From contig NZ_BKZW01000001.1 in NCBI RefSeq assembly GCF_008974265.1, positions 2,418,001 through 2,482,000 on the forward strand: a DNA stretch of 64,000 bases, given 5' to 3'. Each line of letters begins with the position of its first letter. Positions within the stretch are counted from its first letter, which is position 1. This document shows, in pieces, positions 7,841-15,542 of this stretch. Made by a program: the position numbers and the translations under genes. The notes below the pieces were generated by a model. That model saw nothing but the letters and a program-made list of their open reading frames with translations, was not told the origin of the DNA and ran no database searches. The stretch is from Dictyobacter vulcani (lineage in GTDB: Bacteria > Chloroflexota > Ktedonobacteria > Ktedonobacterales > Ktedonobacteraceae).

Positions 7841-8446
7841 GTGTTTTGTGCAATTGATATCGATGGAACGATTGCTATGGGCGGTATACCTGGGGATCTC
7901 AGGGCTAATATGAATTATTTCAAAGAGTTGGGGATTCCATTGCCTGATGATATTACTGACTTCCCCACCCTGTTGCATCATCCCTATGTCATTCCGCTGC
8001 ATAGTGCTCTTCCTGGTGCCATTTGGGGCGTAGCACATGTAGCAACGATGGGGAGCGTTGGGTATTTTACGGTACGCAAGCATGCAGATAGCCAGCAACA
8101 AAGCCTTATTTATGAAGCAACTCAACAGTGGTTACGGCAAAAAGCATTTCCTAATCCCATGCAGGTTGTTCTTTGCAACAGTGTTTTACACAAACTGATC
8201 AAGCTCTACGAACAAGAAAAGGACAATCAGGAGCCCTTTGTCCTTATTGATGATAAGTGGAGCCAGGTTGTACAGCACTTTGATGCGGTTTTCTCTGAGG
8301 ATCATCGGCAGATGGGGCAAGCGATTAAAGAGCGTTTAACCCTCCTGGCCTATGGGGTTAGCGTCGTTCCTGCTGTCACCAATGGCCTCAGGCTCGTACC
8401 GTTACCATCCTGGGATCACATTGTTGATATACATTTCTGTTCTTAG
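7841..8446 (+). CDS. HAD-like hydrolase-fold protein
   Basis: 201 residues, GTG start at 7841 behind a strong AGGAGG site. The N-terminus reads MFCAIDIDGTIAM, the DxDGT nucleophile motif of haloacid dehalogenase-type phosphohydrolases. A C-terminal FVLIDDKWSQV matches the acidic motif IV. A conserved Lys (motif III) is plausible in HKLIKLYEQEK. Family members are cytoplasmic Mg-dependent phosphatases, but the substrate cannot be told. It is the first gene of a same-strand cluster to 10031 with small unknown proteins, so a role in modifying or regulating their products is possible. Confidence 0.75.
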   Translation: MFCAIDIDGTIAMGGIPGDLRANMNYFKELGIPLPDDITDFPTLLHHPYVIPLHSALPGAIWGVAHVATMGSVGYFTVRKHADSQQQSLIYEATQQWLRQKAFPNPMQVVLCNSVLHKLIKLYEQEKDNQEPFVLIDDKWSQVVQHFDAVFSEDHRQMGQAIKERLTLLAYGVSVVPAVTNGLRLVPLPSWDHIVDIHFCS

Positions 8447-8475
8447 CGAGTTACCAACGAAAAGGAGTTCACATT

Positions 8476-8997
8476 ATGGTTACTGCTCTTAAAGTTACCA
8501 GTAAGTCAGTAGACAATACGCAAAGAAAGTCAGCACAAGAGATGTTAGCCTCCATTCAAAGCTGGCAACATTGGGATGAAATCGGGTTAGTGGTTGCGAA
8601 GGAATATTATGTTACATCCAAAGATTTTGCTGTCGCGCTGCCTGAATATCAAAAGTTTCTCTGCCTGGCTGTAATGGGTTATGAGGGACTGGGCATGTAC
8701 AGTAATCTTGTCGATATGCTCTGGCATGGACACATATTGACCACTGTTTTATATGCGGAGTTTTGTACTTCAATTCTTGGCAAGTTTGTCCATCACATTC
8801 CCAACACAGCCGTGATGGTAAGCGAAGAAGAGTGGAAAACCTGCCGATCTTGCCGAAATTGTAGTATCAGTTGCAAGTTTTGTAGTGGCGGCGGTAGTGG
8901 CGGAAGTAAAGAAACATTTATCGCCGCCTATCAGGCTGCCTTTGGCCCAATTTCTCCCGTGTGGGAGCTTTCCCAGTCTGATGGAATAGCCTGCTAG
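8476..8997 (+). CDS. GRDP-like protein with Cys cluster
   Basis: 173 residues, ribosome site AAAGGAG before the ATG at 8476. The segment LVDMLWHGHILTTVLYAEFC followed by LGKFVHHIPN resembles the WH-x-HIL...Y-x-x-FC signature of glycine-rich-domain-containing (DUF1399-like) proteins. After it comes C-x2-C-x2-C-x3-C-x2-C (CRSCRNCSISCKFC) and a GGGSGGS linker. The Cys cluster could bind a metal or Fe-S centre, or be a modification substrate. Family assignment is by motif resemblance only. It lies 29 bases after the HAD-like gene. Confidence 0.6.
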   Translation: MVTALKVTSKSVDNTQRKSAQEMLASIQSWQHWDEIGLVVAKEYYVTSKDFAVALPEYQKFLCLAVMGYEGLGMYSNLVDMLWHGHILTTVLYAEFCTSILGKFVHHIPNTAVMVSEEEWKTCRSCRNCSISCKFCSGGGSGGSKETFIAAYQAAFGPISPVWELSQSDGIAC

Positions 8998-9012
8998 TTA
9001 TGGAACCTCAAT

Positions 9013-9047
9013 GGAACCAGGCTAATGGCTTAGAGGGGCCTGGTTCC
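9013..9047. repeat. Intergenic hairpin
   Basis: GGAACCAGGC at 9013-9022 is perfectly complementary to GCCTGGTTCC at 9038-9047. There is no U tract, so it may be an attenuator or mRNA-stabilising stem between cluster genes rather than a terminator. Confidence 0.55.
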
Positions 9048-9080
9048 GTTGGATATCATGGATAACAAAGGTAGCACTAT

Positions 9081-9332
9081 ATGAGCACAAATGTTGGCAA
9101 GCCAAGCAAGTTGAGATTCTATTCAATGTGTGTCGCTATGAATATAACAAAGCAGGATTTGTATTTTAAGACACTGATGAATCCTTGCTTTATTGACTGC
9201 CTCTTTGTTGGGATAGCCATCCCTGAACCAATAGCCCTAAAGCTTGTAGATGCCTTTAACCAGATCGCACACACTCATTATTTGTTGAGTGACTTTACGA
9301 TTGAACTTTGCAAAGAGAGTGTGCTCTTATGA
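9081..9332 (+). CDS. Hypothetical protein, 83 residues
   Basis: I do not recognise a family. The start at 9081 has a weak AAAGG site. The product is mixed hydrophobic and Cys-containing (MCVAMNI, NPCFIDCLFVGIAI) without a clear membrane span. Its stop overlaps the ATG of the next gene (ATGA at 9329-9332), a sign of real translational coupling and support for both genes. Confidence 0.6.
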   Translation: MSTNVGKPSKLRFYSMCVAMNITKQDLYFKTLMNPCFIDCLFVGIAIPEPIALKLVDAFNQIAHTHYLLSDFTIELCKESVLL

Positions 9333-9640
9333 ACTCAGGCGGCAATTGGGTAAACACCAACATCTTTACCTGTTACAAGATGAGCCATGGTCTATCAAGT
9401 GAGGCACAAGAAGGGCTAGAGCGAATCAGTATGTATACTTTCCGATTTTATGATGATCAAGGCGGCGTACAGATCCAACGGAATATCTTTGGTCGGATCG
9501 AAAAGACATGGAATATACACAATCCTGAGCTAGGCTCTAAAGAGACTGCCGTCAAATACCATGGGTACATCTTAGAAAAGATGGCTGTCAATAAGACAAC
9601 TACTGTAGAGGAATATTTAGACCGATTGGCAAACAGCTAG
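9329..9640 (+). CDS. Hypothetical protein, 103 residues
   Basis: The ATG at 9329 overlaps the previous stop codon, with AAAGAGAG upstream. The product begins MNSGGNWVNTNIFTCYKMSHG and is rich in aromatic and charged residues, soluble in appearance. No family is recognised. Its position in the tightly packed cluster is the main clue to a linked role with the HAD-like and Cys-cluster proteins. Confidence 0.65.
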   Translation: MNSGGNWVNTNIFTCYKMSHGLSSEAQEGLERISMYTFRFYDDQGGVQIQRNIFGRIEKTWNIHNPELGSKETAVKYHGYILEKMAVNKTTTVEEYLDRLANS

Positions 9641-9674
9641 CAAGATCCTTTGCACTAGAGAGGTCGGCATTATC

Positions 9675-10031
9675 ATGACGCGTATGTACTACCTGCTATC
9701 AGGACGTAGGCAACTCCTCGACAAGATCATCATGCCCCCTTTTATCGCTGAATTAACAGAAGTTGTAACCAAACATTTGGAGGCCCATGGGATTAGCATA
9801 AAACCCTTGGGGGAAAACATCTCTATAACGTTGCCTGAGGGCACCTATCAAGAAGAGCTGCTACCCTTTGTCGAGAGCTCACGTTATACCGTGACACTAC
9901 CAGATGGTTATCAGTTCACGCACATTCAAACACGCTGGGGTCAAAGTACCATAATGTTTCCTCTAAACGATCTGCCTAAAGAGTTCTGGGATAGCCACCA
10001 GGAGCTTTATCGATACATGCGAAAGCAGTAA
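9675..10031 (+). CDS. Hypothetical protein, 118 residues
   Basis: The ATG at 9675 follows AGAGAGG. The middle (LPEGTYQEELLPFVESSRYTVTLPDGYQFTHIQTRW) reads as alternating strands, suggesting a small alpha-beta or beta-barrel fold. There is no signal peptide and no recognised family. It is the last gene of the 7841-10031 cluster. Confidence 0.65.
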   Translation: MTRMYYLLSGRRQLLDKIIMPPFIAELTEVVTKHLEAHGISIKPLGENISITLPEGTYQEELLPFVESSRYTVTLPDGYQFTHIQTRWGQSTIMFPLNDLPKEFWDSHQELYRYMRKQ

Positions 10032-10587
10032 CAGGAGGTCAAAACCCATCCATTTCTCCCTTGTTACCACTATAAATTCTTTCTTATCCTATTGCCAGCT
10101 TATCTTCCTGGTTCATATTGGCTTTCTCTTCTTGGGCTGTAATGAATAGAGCGAGTAATGATATAGGGAATACGATAGCGGCCCATATAGGCAAAGCTCT
10201 TATTGGTTGTATTTACTCCTCCGCTGTATGTTCCTCCCTGAATTTAGCGTCAATCAAGGTTACGGATACTTTATACAATTTAGAATTTTTTAATCTAATC
10301 AAGCTAAAAGGAGCATTATATGCCTGTTTTCTTATCAGGTTATAGCGCTTTTTCACTTTGTAATGCTGATACATTGGACGATATTTTTCTCTACTGCCAT
10401 TGTGTTCCTTTCAACTCTATAGTTATTTATTTATCAAATAACAGGTAAAGAGCAAGCAATATGACGAAAATAGGTGATAATATATAGATGGGTTTATAAT
10501 TATCATGATAATATATGGATTTGCATGGACAGAACAATAAAATAAACCTTATGTCGGGTTATTTCTTGAAAGGAAGAGCACAAATAG
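10032..10587. other. Intergenic, no supported gene
   Basis: A 556-base AT-rich stretch. A 75-codon frame at 10118-10345 lacks a ribosome site and has no coding-like composition, so I do not call it. The promoter of the gene at 10588 should lie near the right end. Confidence 0.5.
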
Positions 10588-11076
10588 ATGAAATTTGTAA
10601 CCACAAAAGCGCCCTACACTGTGTATCTTGAAGATGATGATGTTTTATATGCCAACAAAGGCCGTAAACCTTTGTGGTCTATCCCCTGTTCTAAAATAAC
10701 AAACTTTGAAGCGAAGACAAAAAATGTTCCCTTCTTGAAAAATGTGAAAGTACATACAGATAGCGGATTCGAATTTATTAAAATTATTAACGCCGAAGAC
10801 TATGAAATACTCCTGACATTCTTTTCAGCATTGGGAAGCAAGCCAGTAAGAAACGCAGCTACACGATGGTATCACGTCACCACAGAGCCTACACACGTAA
10901 AAGAATACACAAACTTACGACTAATGGAACGTGAAATAACAGAATCTAGCAAGTTTGGTTGGAAGATAGAAGCTGTTTCTGCCACAGCAGGCCACACCGT
11001 TGGTACAGTGAGGGTGGGCCATATGGCTAGCACCTTCAGAAGCAGAGATAAGCAAACTGTCATATTTAGACGCTAG
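10588..11076 (+). CDS. Hypothetical PH-like domain protein
   Basis: 162 residues, with GAAAGGAAGAG upstream of the ATG at 10588. Residues 1-80 (YTVYLEDDDVLYANKGRKPLWSIP, KITNFEAK, VHTDSGFEFIKI) alternate like the strands of a bacterial pleckstrin-homology-like domain. The C-terminal part contains a short helix and a basic tail. No signal peptide. The resemblance is to fold pattern, not a defined family. A clear terminator follows at 11101. Confidence 0.65.
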   Translation: MKFVTTKAPYTVYLEDDDVLYANKGRKPLWSIPCSKITNFEAKTKNVPFLKNVKVHTDSGFEFIKIINAEDYEILLTFFSALGSKPVRNAATRWYHVTTEPTHVKEYTNLRLMEREITESSKFGWKIEAVSATAGHTVGTVRVGHMASTFRSRDKQTVIFRR

Positions 11077-11100
11077 GGTTACATACAGACGATATAAGTA

Positions 11101-11129
11101 GGGCTAGATTTTTTGCTAGCCCGTTTTTT
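11101..11129 (+). terminator. Rho-independent terminator
   Basis: Stem GGGCTAG / CTAGCCC with an ATTTTTTG loop, then GTTTTTT. It ends the PH-like gene. Confidence 0.88.
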
Positions 11130-11263
11130 ATGTCCTTTTTTAGTAGCATTGTCCGTTACAAATTCTTTTACATTATAGGTACACCATTGAGAAGCAAGAA
11201 AAGCAAGAAAAGCAATAAAACAATTCCCGGGTGATACAGTTTCTATCAGGCCCAACAGAATAA

Positions 11264-11271
11264 AGAAAAAG
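11264..11271. repeat. IS66 target-site duplication, left copy
   Basis: AGAAAAAG directly precedes the IS66 left end and recurs at 12821-12828. Eight bases is the usual IS66 duplication. Confidence 0.93.
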
Positions 11272-12820
11272 GTAACTGCTCAGGACCCAGCTTCCCAAGC
11301 AATGGGAAGCGGGGAACCTTGAAAGACAGCAGCAAGGGCGTCGAGCATGGAATGCCCTTGCTTACGCATGGTGCTCAAATAACTGCGAATGGTACAGAAG
11401 GCAGTGGCACCCGCATCGCTGCGAAAGGTCCCGGAAATCTTTTGCTGCACCTTGATCATGCGTAAGTCGCGCTCCGCTAGATTGTTGGTAAAGGGCACGG
11501 TCAAGTCATCCACAAAAGCGAGCACTTGATCGGCGCGGTGGAGGAAGGCATCAAGGAGATTTTTGCCAGGATCTTGTTTGGGACGACCCCGTTTGCGGGC
11601 GGCGGTGGGCTCCGGTGGCGGGTGCGCCTCATCCCAGGCACGATAGCCACGCCCAATCACCTCAAAATACGCAGCCAACCAGCGTGTGCGGATCGCTGGA
11701 TCAAGGGTCTTTTGACCACAGGCGCGCGCCTGCTTGGTCGCCTCACTTAGTTCAAGCAAGACAATGTACATCTCTTGCGCCCATGGTTGTTTTTCTTCTT
11801 CTGCAACAAACAAGCAATCACGCAACAGATGGGCTCCACACAGGCTATGCTCACAGCGATACTGATCATAGCTTTTCCAGCGATCGTGCACGAGCCGACC
11901 CGTGTAAAGAGGCAGCAGTCCCATCTCATTCATGGCCTCATGCCCTCGCTTGCGATGCCAGTGGTAGATCGTAAGAGCACGTGTGCTCACAACGTGAAAC
12001 CAATGCAAGATCCCCTCAATACGACCACCCGTCTCGTCCACATGGGCCAGTCGGCTCTGCAGCACGAGTCGTTCAAGGGCTTGCTGCGTCAAGGACAAGT
12101 TCTTGGCTGCCTCACGCACCCAATTGACGATGCTCCCTTCACTCACGGTGCCTAAATGCAGATCAGCAAAGAGTTCGGTGATCCTTTCGAGAGGCAAGAG
12201 CTGGAATTGGGAAAGATAGACGGCCAACCCTCGCACATTGGGACCATACTGGGCTGCTGCATCCACTCCTGGGGGAAAGTTCCCGCAGGATCGCCCACCA
12301 CATCTGGGACAGATCTGCTCGATCTGCTGATGTTCCCTCACCTGCAAACGCAGGGGTGGCAACTCATGCACTTGACGACGTTCCTTCAGCACCCCTACTG
12401 TCTGCGATAAGGGGTGCTGACAGTGCTGGCAGTCTCTGGCTCGGTGCTCAATCACCTCATCTGGCGTTTCCACCTGAGCCAATTGATGACCGCTGTGACC
12501 CTTTTGCCCTCCACTCTTTTTCTGGCTTTTCTCTCGCCGTTTTTGCTGGCGCTTGTACCCATCGCTGGAAGGAGGTTTACTACTATTGCGGCTGTCTTTG
12601 GCCAACCGTTTTTCCAGTTCCAGATTGCGCAGACGCTCTTTGAGCAACTGCCCTCGCAGTTCCTCGATGTGCTGATCTTGCTGTTTCACCTTCTCTTGCA
12701 GTTCGCTGTATGCGATTTTCAACTCGCGAAATGCGCTTTGTAGCTCCCTAACGTCTTCTTCTCTCATGTTCACATTTTATCAGCTTTTCCCTTTGTGGAA
12801 AAGGGGTTCTGAGTAGTTAC
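11272..12820 (-). mobile_element. IS66-family element, intact, tnpC only
   Basis: 1549 bp with inverted ends GTAACTGCTCAGGACCC and GTAACTACTCAGAACCC, the latter read from the complement of 12820, and flanked by perfect 8-bp duplications. It carries only the transposase gene, without tnpA and tnpB, as in the ISBst12-like subgroup. About 1014 bases are shared with the remnant at 982-1995. Confidence 0.95.
11280..12773 (-). CDS. IS66-family transposase TnpC
   Basis: 497 residues, complete. An N-terminal coiled coil (ELQEKVKQQDQHIEELRGQ) leads into the NSSKPPSSDG motif typical of IS66. Next is a zinc-binding region (CQHCQHPLSQ, CPRCGGRSCG), then the DDE core with HVDETGGRIEG, the CGAHLLRD segment and NNLAERDLRM carrying the catalytic Glu. 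It acts on the GTAA-type ends of the host element. No frame damage is seen and the target duplication is perfect, so it is likely still active. Confidence 0.96.
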   Translation of the reverse strand: MNMREEDVRELQSAFRELKIAYSELQEKVKQQDQHIEELRGQLLKERLRNLELEKRLAKDSRNSSKPPSSDGYKRQQKRREKSQKKSGGQKGHSGHQLAQVETPDEVIEHRARDCQHCQHPLSQTVGVLKERRQVHELPPLRLQVREHQQIEQICPRCGGRSCGNFPPGVDAAAQYGPNVRGLAVYLSQFQLLPLERITELFADLHLGTVSEGSIVNWVREAAKNLSLTQQALERLVLQSRLAHVDETGGRIEGILHWFHVVSTRALTIYHWHRKRGHEAMNEMGLLPLYTGRLVHDRWKSYDQYRCEHSLCGAHLLRDCLFVAEEEKQPWAQEMYIVLLELSEATKQARACGQKTLDPAIRTRWLAAYFEVIGRGYRAWDEAHPPPEPTAARKRGRPKQDPGKNLLDAFLHRADQVLAFVDDLTVPFTNNLAERDLRMIKVQQKISGTFRSDAGATAFCTIRSYLSTMRKQGHSMLDALAAVFQGSPLPIAWEAGS

Positions 12821-12828
12821 AGAAAAAG
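12821..12828. repeat. IS66 target-site duplication, right copy
   Basis: AGAAAAAG directly after the right terminus, identical to 11264-11271. Confidence 0.93.
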
Positions 12829-12835
12829 CTAGGTT

Positions 12836-12918
12836 GGAGTGAAGCCAAATAGCCAGACCACAAACAAAATCAATTGGTGGTAGACTGGTCAGAGAGCTTG
12901 GCTATTTGGCTTCACTCC
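12836..12918. repeat. 19-bp perfect inverted repeat
   Basis: GGAGTGAAGCCAAATAGCC at 12836-12854 is exactly complementary to 12900-12918, with further pairing of AGACCA and TGGTCT-like bases inside the 45-base loop. It sits just downstream of the minus-strand gene at 12938-13555. Read in that direction it is followed by CTTTTTC, so it can act as that gene's terminator. It could also be a small palindromic mobile remnant. Confidence 0.7.
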
Positions 12919-12937
12919 ATATAATTAATTCAGGTAA

Positions 12938-13555
12938 CTACTCTTCTTTGTCTGATGTCGCCTTTTCTTCCAGTCGTTTTTCAAGTGCATCTATCTGTCT
13001 CATGACGTTGATTAATTGCTTTTGATAATGGTCTACAGCGATTTTATAGCTTTCTACTGAACTGGTGAAGATAGATTGGGTATTCTTTACACTACCATCA
13101 AGCCGTTGTTCTGCATCAGAAATAGCTTCCATGCATTGTCGTTTCAATTCCTCTGTACTCTCCCTGTGTTCTTTATCGCTCTGTCTAGAAAAGTCCACCG
13201 CCCAGTCATCCCAGCGGAATCGTTCATTATTAAAATAGCTTTCCCAGCGTTGTATGAACTTTTGATATTCCACTTGAGTGGAAGCGCGCTCTTTGTTGTA
13301 TTGCTCCTGAAACCTCTGTCTTGTTTTGATACTATATAGGACAAAGAAAACAGTTATTGCAAACATCCCGCACCCCAGAATAATCATCAGCCAGCTGAAA
13401 TCTATGATATGTGTTGTGCCAAGAATGATAGCAGCAATTATTGAACCAAGTATTGTGCCAAGTAAAGTAGCGATGACAATGATGATAGGCCAACCAAGCT
13501 CTTTCATTTTATCAGGCTTGCTTGGTGGCTCTAACTGTGGAAGCATTTGTTGCAT
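12938..13555 (-). CDS. Membrane protein with C-terminal coiled coil
   Basis: 205 residues. After a short cytoplasmic Pro-rich start there are two transmembrane segments (WPIIIVIATLLGTILGSII and WLMIILGCGMFAITVFFVLY) joined by a short loop. About 130 charged residues with heptad-like spacing follow (EELKRQCMEAISDAEQRL, LINVMRQIDALEKRLEEK). It is a membrane-anchored coiled-coil protein of unknown role, possibly a scaffold. It has no recognised family and no operon partner. Confidence 0.75.
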   Translation of the reverse strand: MQQMLPQLEPPSKPDKMKELGWPIIIVIATLLGTILGSIIAAIILGTTHIIDFSWLMIILGCGMFAITVFFVLYSIKTRQRFQEQYNKERASTQVEYQKFIQRWESYFNNERFRWDDWAVDFSRQSDKEHRESTEELKRQCMEAISDAEQRLDGSVKNTQSIFTSSVESYKIAVDHYQKQLINVMRQIDALEKRLEEKATSDKEE

Positions 13556-13756
13556 TTATTACCCTCACCAAGAATAGATGATCTACTATTTAAGAACGGA
13601 TAGGCGTTCAAAGGGTAAAACGATTTGCCTGTCTAGGTTATACATAGATGATTTCTGACATGCTTGTGGGTCGCGATATAGAAATGCTTACTATGTAGAG
13701 GCACATAGTAAGCATTTAAAACCGTGAAGTTGAAGAGAACAAAGGAGTTTAGGCAA

Positions 13757-13843
13757 ATGAATAGCTACTTTATCCCCGTTTCTGCATTGGTGTATATGGT
13801 GGTATCACTTTATCTAAGGCACAATTTTTTAAGAAGCAATTAA
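13757..13843 (+). CDS. Possible 28-residue membrane peptide
   Basis: The ATG at 13757 lies about nine bases after AAAGGAG. The product (MNSYFIPVSALVYMVVSLYLRHNF...) is one hydrophobic helix with a basic C-terminus. It could be a small membrane peptide, or a leader for the damaged mhqO gene 12 bases downstream. Support is the ribosome site and composition only. Confidence 0.4.
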   Translation: MNSYFIPVSALVYMVVSLYLRHNFLRSN

Positions 13844-13867
13844 AGTCAGGCTTTTTTGTGGTACTCT

Positions 13868-14797
13868 ATGATTAGTTCTTTTTTAATAATATACGTACCT
13901 TGTGCAGTAGTTTTTCGAAGTGTACCTTTTGTGAAACTGATAAGGTCAGTGAATTTCGATGCCCCTGATACATATCACTTCTATTATGGGGATGAACTTG
14001 GACGGCCTGGCACTATTCTGACCTTCTTTTCATGGCCTGGCTATCCTAAAGGACGAGCTGGATCTGGTCAGGTGTCGGCGATCTCTTTCTCGATTCCTGA
14101 GTCTGCGCTGGCATACTGGCAGGACCGTTTATCACGTAATGGTGTCTCAGTCGAGGGACCTATTCCACGTTTTGATGATCAAGTATTGCTTTTCCAGGAT
14201 CCAGATGGATTGTCGTTGGAGCTCATTGCTCATCGTGGTGGTGATGCAGGCTCTGCCTGGGCTGATGGTCCAATTCCTGTTGAATATGCGACGCAGGGTT
14301 TTCATAGTGTGACGCTCTCGGTTGCATATGCGGAGACCACAGCCAAAGTTCTGACTCAGGTACTGGGTTTTCATGAGACGGGCCAACTGGGAAATCGCCG
14401 GCGTTATGCGGTTGGGGATGCTGGTCTGGCCACGCTGGTTGATGTGTTGGATGTACCCGATCAGCGGCGTGGACAGGAAGCTGTCGGGTCGGTTCACCAT
14501 GTGGCCTGGCGTACGGCAACCGATGAAAATCAGGTGGCCTGGCGGGAGCGTGTTGCTGATGTTGGTTTGCATGTAACCGAGATCCTGGATCGTAACTACT
14601 TCCACTCCATCTACTTCCGTGAGCCCAGTGGTGTCTTGTTTGAGATCGCAACCGATCAGCCGGGCTTCGCGGTCGATGAGGATCCTGCTGAATTGGGTAC
14701 GCATCTGAAGTTGCCTGAATGGTTTGAGTCACGGCGTGCCGAGCTTGAGCGTAAGCTACCTCCAATCACCCTGCCAGCATCTGCACAAGGTAAATAA
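13868..14797 (+). pseudogene. mhqO: Ring-cleaving dioxygenase (VOC), N-terminus degraded
   Basis: From residue ~30 on, the product matches MhqO/LinE-type glyoxalase-fold dioxygenases that open hydroquinone rings: VNFDAPDTYHFYYGDELGRPGTILTFF, then a second module with GFHSVTLSV, SVHHVAWRT and FREPSGVLFEIATDQPG. The family normally starts with an H-H-V-T strand supplying an early metal ligand. Here that stretch is replaced by MISSFLIIYVPCAVVFRSVPF, hydrophobic and unrelated. The ATG at 13868 has no good ribosome site. So the 5' end appears lost or rewritten. The remaining frame is intact and mhqD follows 10 bases later, so the message may still serve that gene. Confidence 0.65.
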
Positions 14798-14807
14798 GGC
14801 CATACAA

Positions 14808-15467
14808 ATGAATACAAACTCTATTCCTGCATTCACTGATTTTGTGCACCGTTTTGTACCAGCCAGTGCTCCAGAGGGGATTTCACCCTCGACGCTACCA
14901 ACTCTCTTGCTGTTGCATGGGACCGGAGGGAACGAAAATGATCTGCTGGATCTGGGACGCATGCTGGTTCCTGGTGCGGCACTGCTGAGTCCACGTGGCA
15001 AGGTACTGGAAAATGGGATGTCCCGCTTCTTTCGTCGGCTGGCGGAAGGGGTCTTTGATGTCGAGGATTTGCAGCGGCGCACGCATGAACTGGCCGATTT
15101 TGTACAGGCTGCCAGTGAGGCATATCATTTTGATGCTACCAATGTTATTGCGATCGGCTATTCTAATGGAGCAAATATCGCGGCCAGTATGCTGCTATTG
15201 AGGCCTGGAGTCTTGCGAGGAGCTATCTTGCTCCGTCCAATGGTTCCTTTTGTCCTGGATGAATTGCCTGATCTCGCAACTACGCCTGTTTTTATCGGCG
15301 CGGGCCGTGCCGATCCGATCGTGCCTGCAAAACAGACCGAACAATTGATACAACTACTCCAGCAGGCTGGCGCGACAGTAACGGCGCACTGGCTCAATGT
15401 CGGTCATGGCTTGAGTCACGAGGATATTCGTGGAGCGAGATCCTGGCTGGATCAACTTCAGCGATAG
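14808..15467 (+). CDS. mhqD: Phospholipase/carboxylesterase-type hydrolase
   Basis: 219 residues from the ATG at 14808, 10 bases after the mhqO stop. Alpha/beta-hydrolase features are all visible: LLLLHGTGGNENDLL for the oxyanion loop, the nucleophile elbow GYSNGAN, the acid in GAGRADPIVP and the His in NVGHGLS. It resembles MhqD, which pairs with MhqO dioxygenase in quinone and hydroquinone resistance operons of Firmicutes. Cytoplasmic. The substrate is not established. A bidirectional terminator follows at 15481. Confidence 0.85.
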   Translation: MNTNSIPAFTDFVHRFVPASAPEGISPSTLPTLLLLHGTGGNENDLLDLGRMLVPGAALLSPRGKVLENGMSRFFRRLAEGVFDVEDLQRRTHELADFVQAASEAYHFDATNVIAIGYSNGANIAASMLLLRPGVLRGAILLRPMVPFVLDELPDLATTPVFIGAGRADPIVPAKQTEQLIQLLQQAGATVTAHWLNVGHGLSHEDIRGARSWLDQLQR

Positions 15468-15480
15468 CTTCATTTTTTAT

Positions 15481-15528
15481 ACAAAAAGGGATTTCCCGGT
15501 AAGTGACTACCAGGAAATCCCTTTTTGT
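15481..15528. terminator. Bidirectional terminator between convergent genes
   Basis: A 16-bp perfect stem: ACAAAAAGGGATTTCC at 15481-15496 with its complement at 15513-15528. A-rich and T-rich arms serve both directions, ending mhqD and the kinase gene at 15543. Confidence 0.9.
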
Positions 15529-15542
15529 GATGGTATTGTTTT

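Noticed and set aside
10118..10345. 75-codon plus-strand frame
   Set aside because: No ribosome site, AT-rich composition like the surrounding intergenic DNA and no family resemblance.
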